From Raineyella sp034933565 (GTDB taxonomy: Bacteria; Actinomycetota; Actinomycetes; Propionibacteriales; Propionibacteriaceae): a DNA stretch of 64,000 nucleotides. This document shows positions 62,942-64,000 of this stretch, in pieces. Both the position numbers and the translations under genes were made by a program. Positions within the stretch are counted from its first letter, which is position 1. Every line of letters begins with the position of its first letter. The DNA is taken from assembly GCF_034933565.1 (NCBI RefSeq), contig NZ_JAYFNG010000011.1:62001-126000 (forward strand), given 5' to 3'. The notes under the pieces were generated by a model. The model had not been told where the DNA came from. It worked only from the letters and a program-made list of their open reading frames with translations, and made no database searches.

Positions 62942-64000
62942 TCACTCCTGGCAGGACGGCACCGCCCACAGCGTGTACGGGCCGGCGCGGTCGACCACCT
63001 CGAAGCCGTCGGCGACGGTGACATCGTCGATGCCGGCATAGTCGTCGGTGCGGGCACCCGCCGTGACGTACGTGCTCCCCCCGGTGATCACGTGGGTGAC
63101 GCCGGTCCGGTGCACGGCGGCGCAGATGGCGGGATCGGAGCGCAGCCGATCGAGCCCGGCGGCCAGCCGGATGCCGTCGCTCTCCCACGACTTCTCCGTG
63201 TGGATCAGCGTGTCCTCGGGCCCCACCACGTACAGGTACATCCCGCCCTTCCAGGGGTCGGCGGCGACCACCGCGTTGTCCGGCAGGATCCGGGAGAACT
63301 CGCGCAGCGCGGCGATCTTCGTGGCATCGGCCCACGCGTACGTGCCGCCGAAGCGGGTGATCCGCGAGATCGCGTACGCGTTGCCCAGGGCCTGCAGTGC
63401 GACGACACCCGCCACGACCACGATCACCGCCACCCGTCCGACCCTCCGGAGGGGCCGGGCGTCGACGGGCACCGCCCGGACGAGCCAGGCGCCCCCCACC
63501 GCCACCAGCGGCACGCCGTAGACGGCGGCCACGCCCTGCACCCGGACCTGGAGGTTGTACCAGGGCCAGGTGAGAGGCCAGGTGAGGCTCCCCGGCAGGA
63601 AGCTGGTCAGGAAGCCGAGGGCCAGGAACAGCACCCAGGTGGCGGCCAGCCAGATGCCCTGCCGGCGCACCGCGGCGACCACGACCCCCAGCACCGCCAG
63701 GACCAGCACGGCAGCCCCGCCGAGCTGGAAGGGAAGTCTGCGCTGGGCCCAGAGGCTGAGCAGGCCGGTGACCGCCCGGTGGACGTCGACCCGGTCGTAG
63801 CTGGTCTCCAGCATGCCCTGCGGGGCCACCGCGGTGGAGGCCAGCAGGCCGGCCACCCCGGCGAGGATGAGCACCGCCAGGGGGAGCCACCGCCTCACCG
63901 GCTTCCGGCTCGCCTCACGGCTCGGGTCGTGGGCGAAGCGCCAGCATTCGGCGGCCGCCAGGGCGAAACCTCCCACGGCGGCCGCGAAGGTCGCGCTGGT
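62942..64000 (-). CDS. DUF6541-like polytopic membrane protein (5' truncated by window edge)
   Basis: The frame is open to the window edge, so the N-terminal part is missing; about 352 residues are visible. Four to five membrane helices are seen (for example LPLAVLILAGVAGLLAST and GIWLAATWVLFLALGFLTSF), then an extracytoplasmic C-terminal domain from about 190 with REFSRILPDNAVVAADPWKGG and HRTGVTHVITGGSTYV. This layout fits the actinobacterial DUF6541 group, which has a GT-C glycosyltransferase-like shape. Proposed role in envelope glycan synthesis is inference. It ends eight bases from a hairpin. Confidence 0.72.
   Translation of the reverse strand, partial: TSATFAAAVGGFALAAAECWRFAHDPSREASRKPVRRWLPLAVLILAGVAGLLASTAVAPQGMLETSYDRVDVHRAVTGLLSLWAQRRLPFQLGGAAVLVLAVLGVVVAAVRRQGIWLAATWVLFLALGFLTSFLPGSLTWPLTWPWYNLQVRVQGVAAVYGVPLVAVGGAWLVRAVPVDARPLRRVGRVAVIVVVAGVVALQALGNAYAISRITRFGGTYAWADATKIAALREFSRILPDNAVVAADPWKGGMYLYVVGPEDTLIHTEKSWESDGIRLAAGLDRLRSDPAICAAVHRTGVTHVITGGSTYVTAGARTDDYAGIDDVTVADGFEVVDRAGPYTLWAVPSCQE

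Overview
The window is very high G+C DNA (by eye roughly 70%) from an actinobacterium. The evidence is the set of actinobacterial families present (DUF3073, DUF3151, a class E sortase, a fused LysX, a PspC pair), dense GTG starts, and many -10 boxes sitting 6-7 bases before a start codon. A member of the Propionibacteriales is plausible, but I cannot name a genus from sequence alone. There is no prophage, integrase, complete IS element or CRISPR array. The region reads as ordinary chromosome.

Layout. 1-5.4 kb: cell-surface glycan genes (a truncated glycosyltransferase, a polyprenyl-phosphate sugar transferase, a second GT4 enzyme) around an RNA/protein-type methyltransferase. 5.5-13.6 kb: an MrfA-like helicase facing metK, a FlK-type thioesterase, a flavodoxin-like protein, a TetR regulator and a serine hydrolase. 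14.0-14.3 kb: tRNA-Asp and tRNA-Phe with hairpin terminators. 14.5-18.1 kb: fructosamine kinase family kinase, type II NADH dehydrogenase, alpha/beta hydrolase, DUF3073. 18.3-25.5 kb: purM-purF, an M20 dipeptidase and purL. 25.7-33.1 kb: BenE-type permease, aminopeptidase N, FAH-family hydrolase, AI-2E-type exporter and a membrane protein. 33.2-40.6 kb: a two-component pair with overlapping 3' ends, then a translationally coupled PrsW-esterase-LysX envelope operon. 40.7-54.7 kb: a membrane protein after purS-purQ, a radical SAM/SPASM protein, purC, purB, purD, DedA, a nucleoside phosphorylase, purA, DUF3151 and class II aldolase. 55.5-64 kb: GntR regulator, TrmH-type methyltransferase, LemA, pyrE, sortase, a spermidine-synthase-like protein, two PspC mini-proteins and a truncated polytopic protein.

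Function. The unifying theme is nucleotide synthesis: purF, M, L, Q, S, C, B, D, A and pyrE are all on the minus strand in short units separated by unrelated genes. Envelope functions form the second theme.

Two genome-scale patterns stand out. First, at least 18 genes have a TAnnnT box exactly 6-7 bases before the chosen start codon, and five more have CAnnnT at exactly 6. This argues for widespread leaderless transcription and corrects several starts (metK, ndh, purD). Second, intergenic DNA is full of short, decaying tandem repeats. Many of them are copies of the last codons plus stop codon of the adjacent gene (sugar transferase, M20, purL, benE, purC, purD, gntR). Similar repeats have expanded in frame inside several proteins. 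I consider this stop-codon-anchored repeat formation the most unusual feature of the window.
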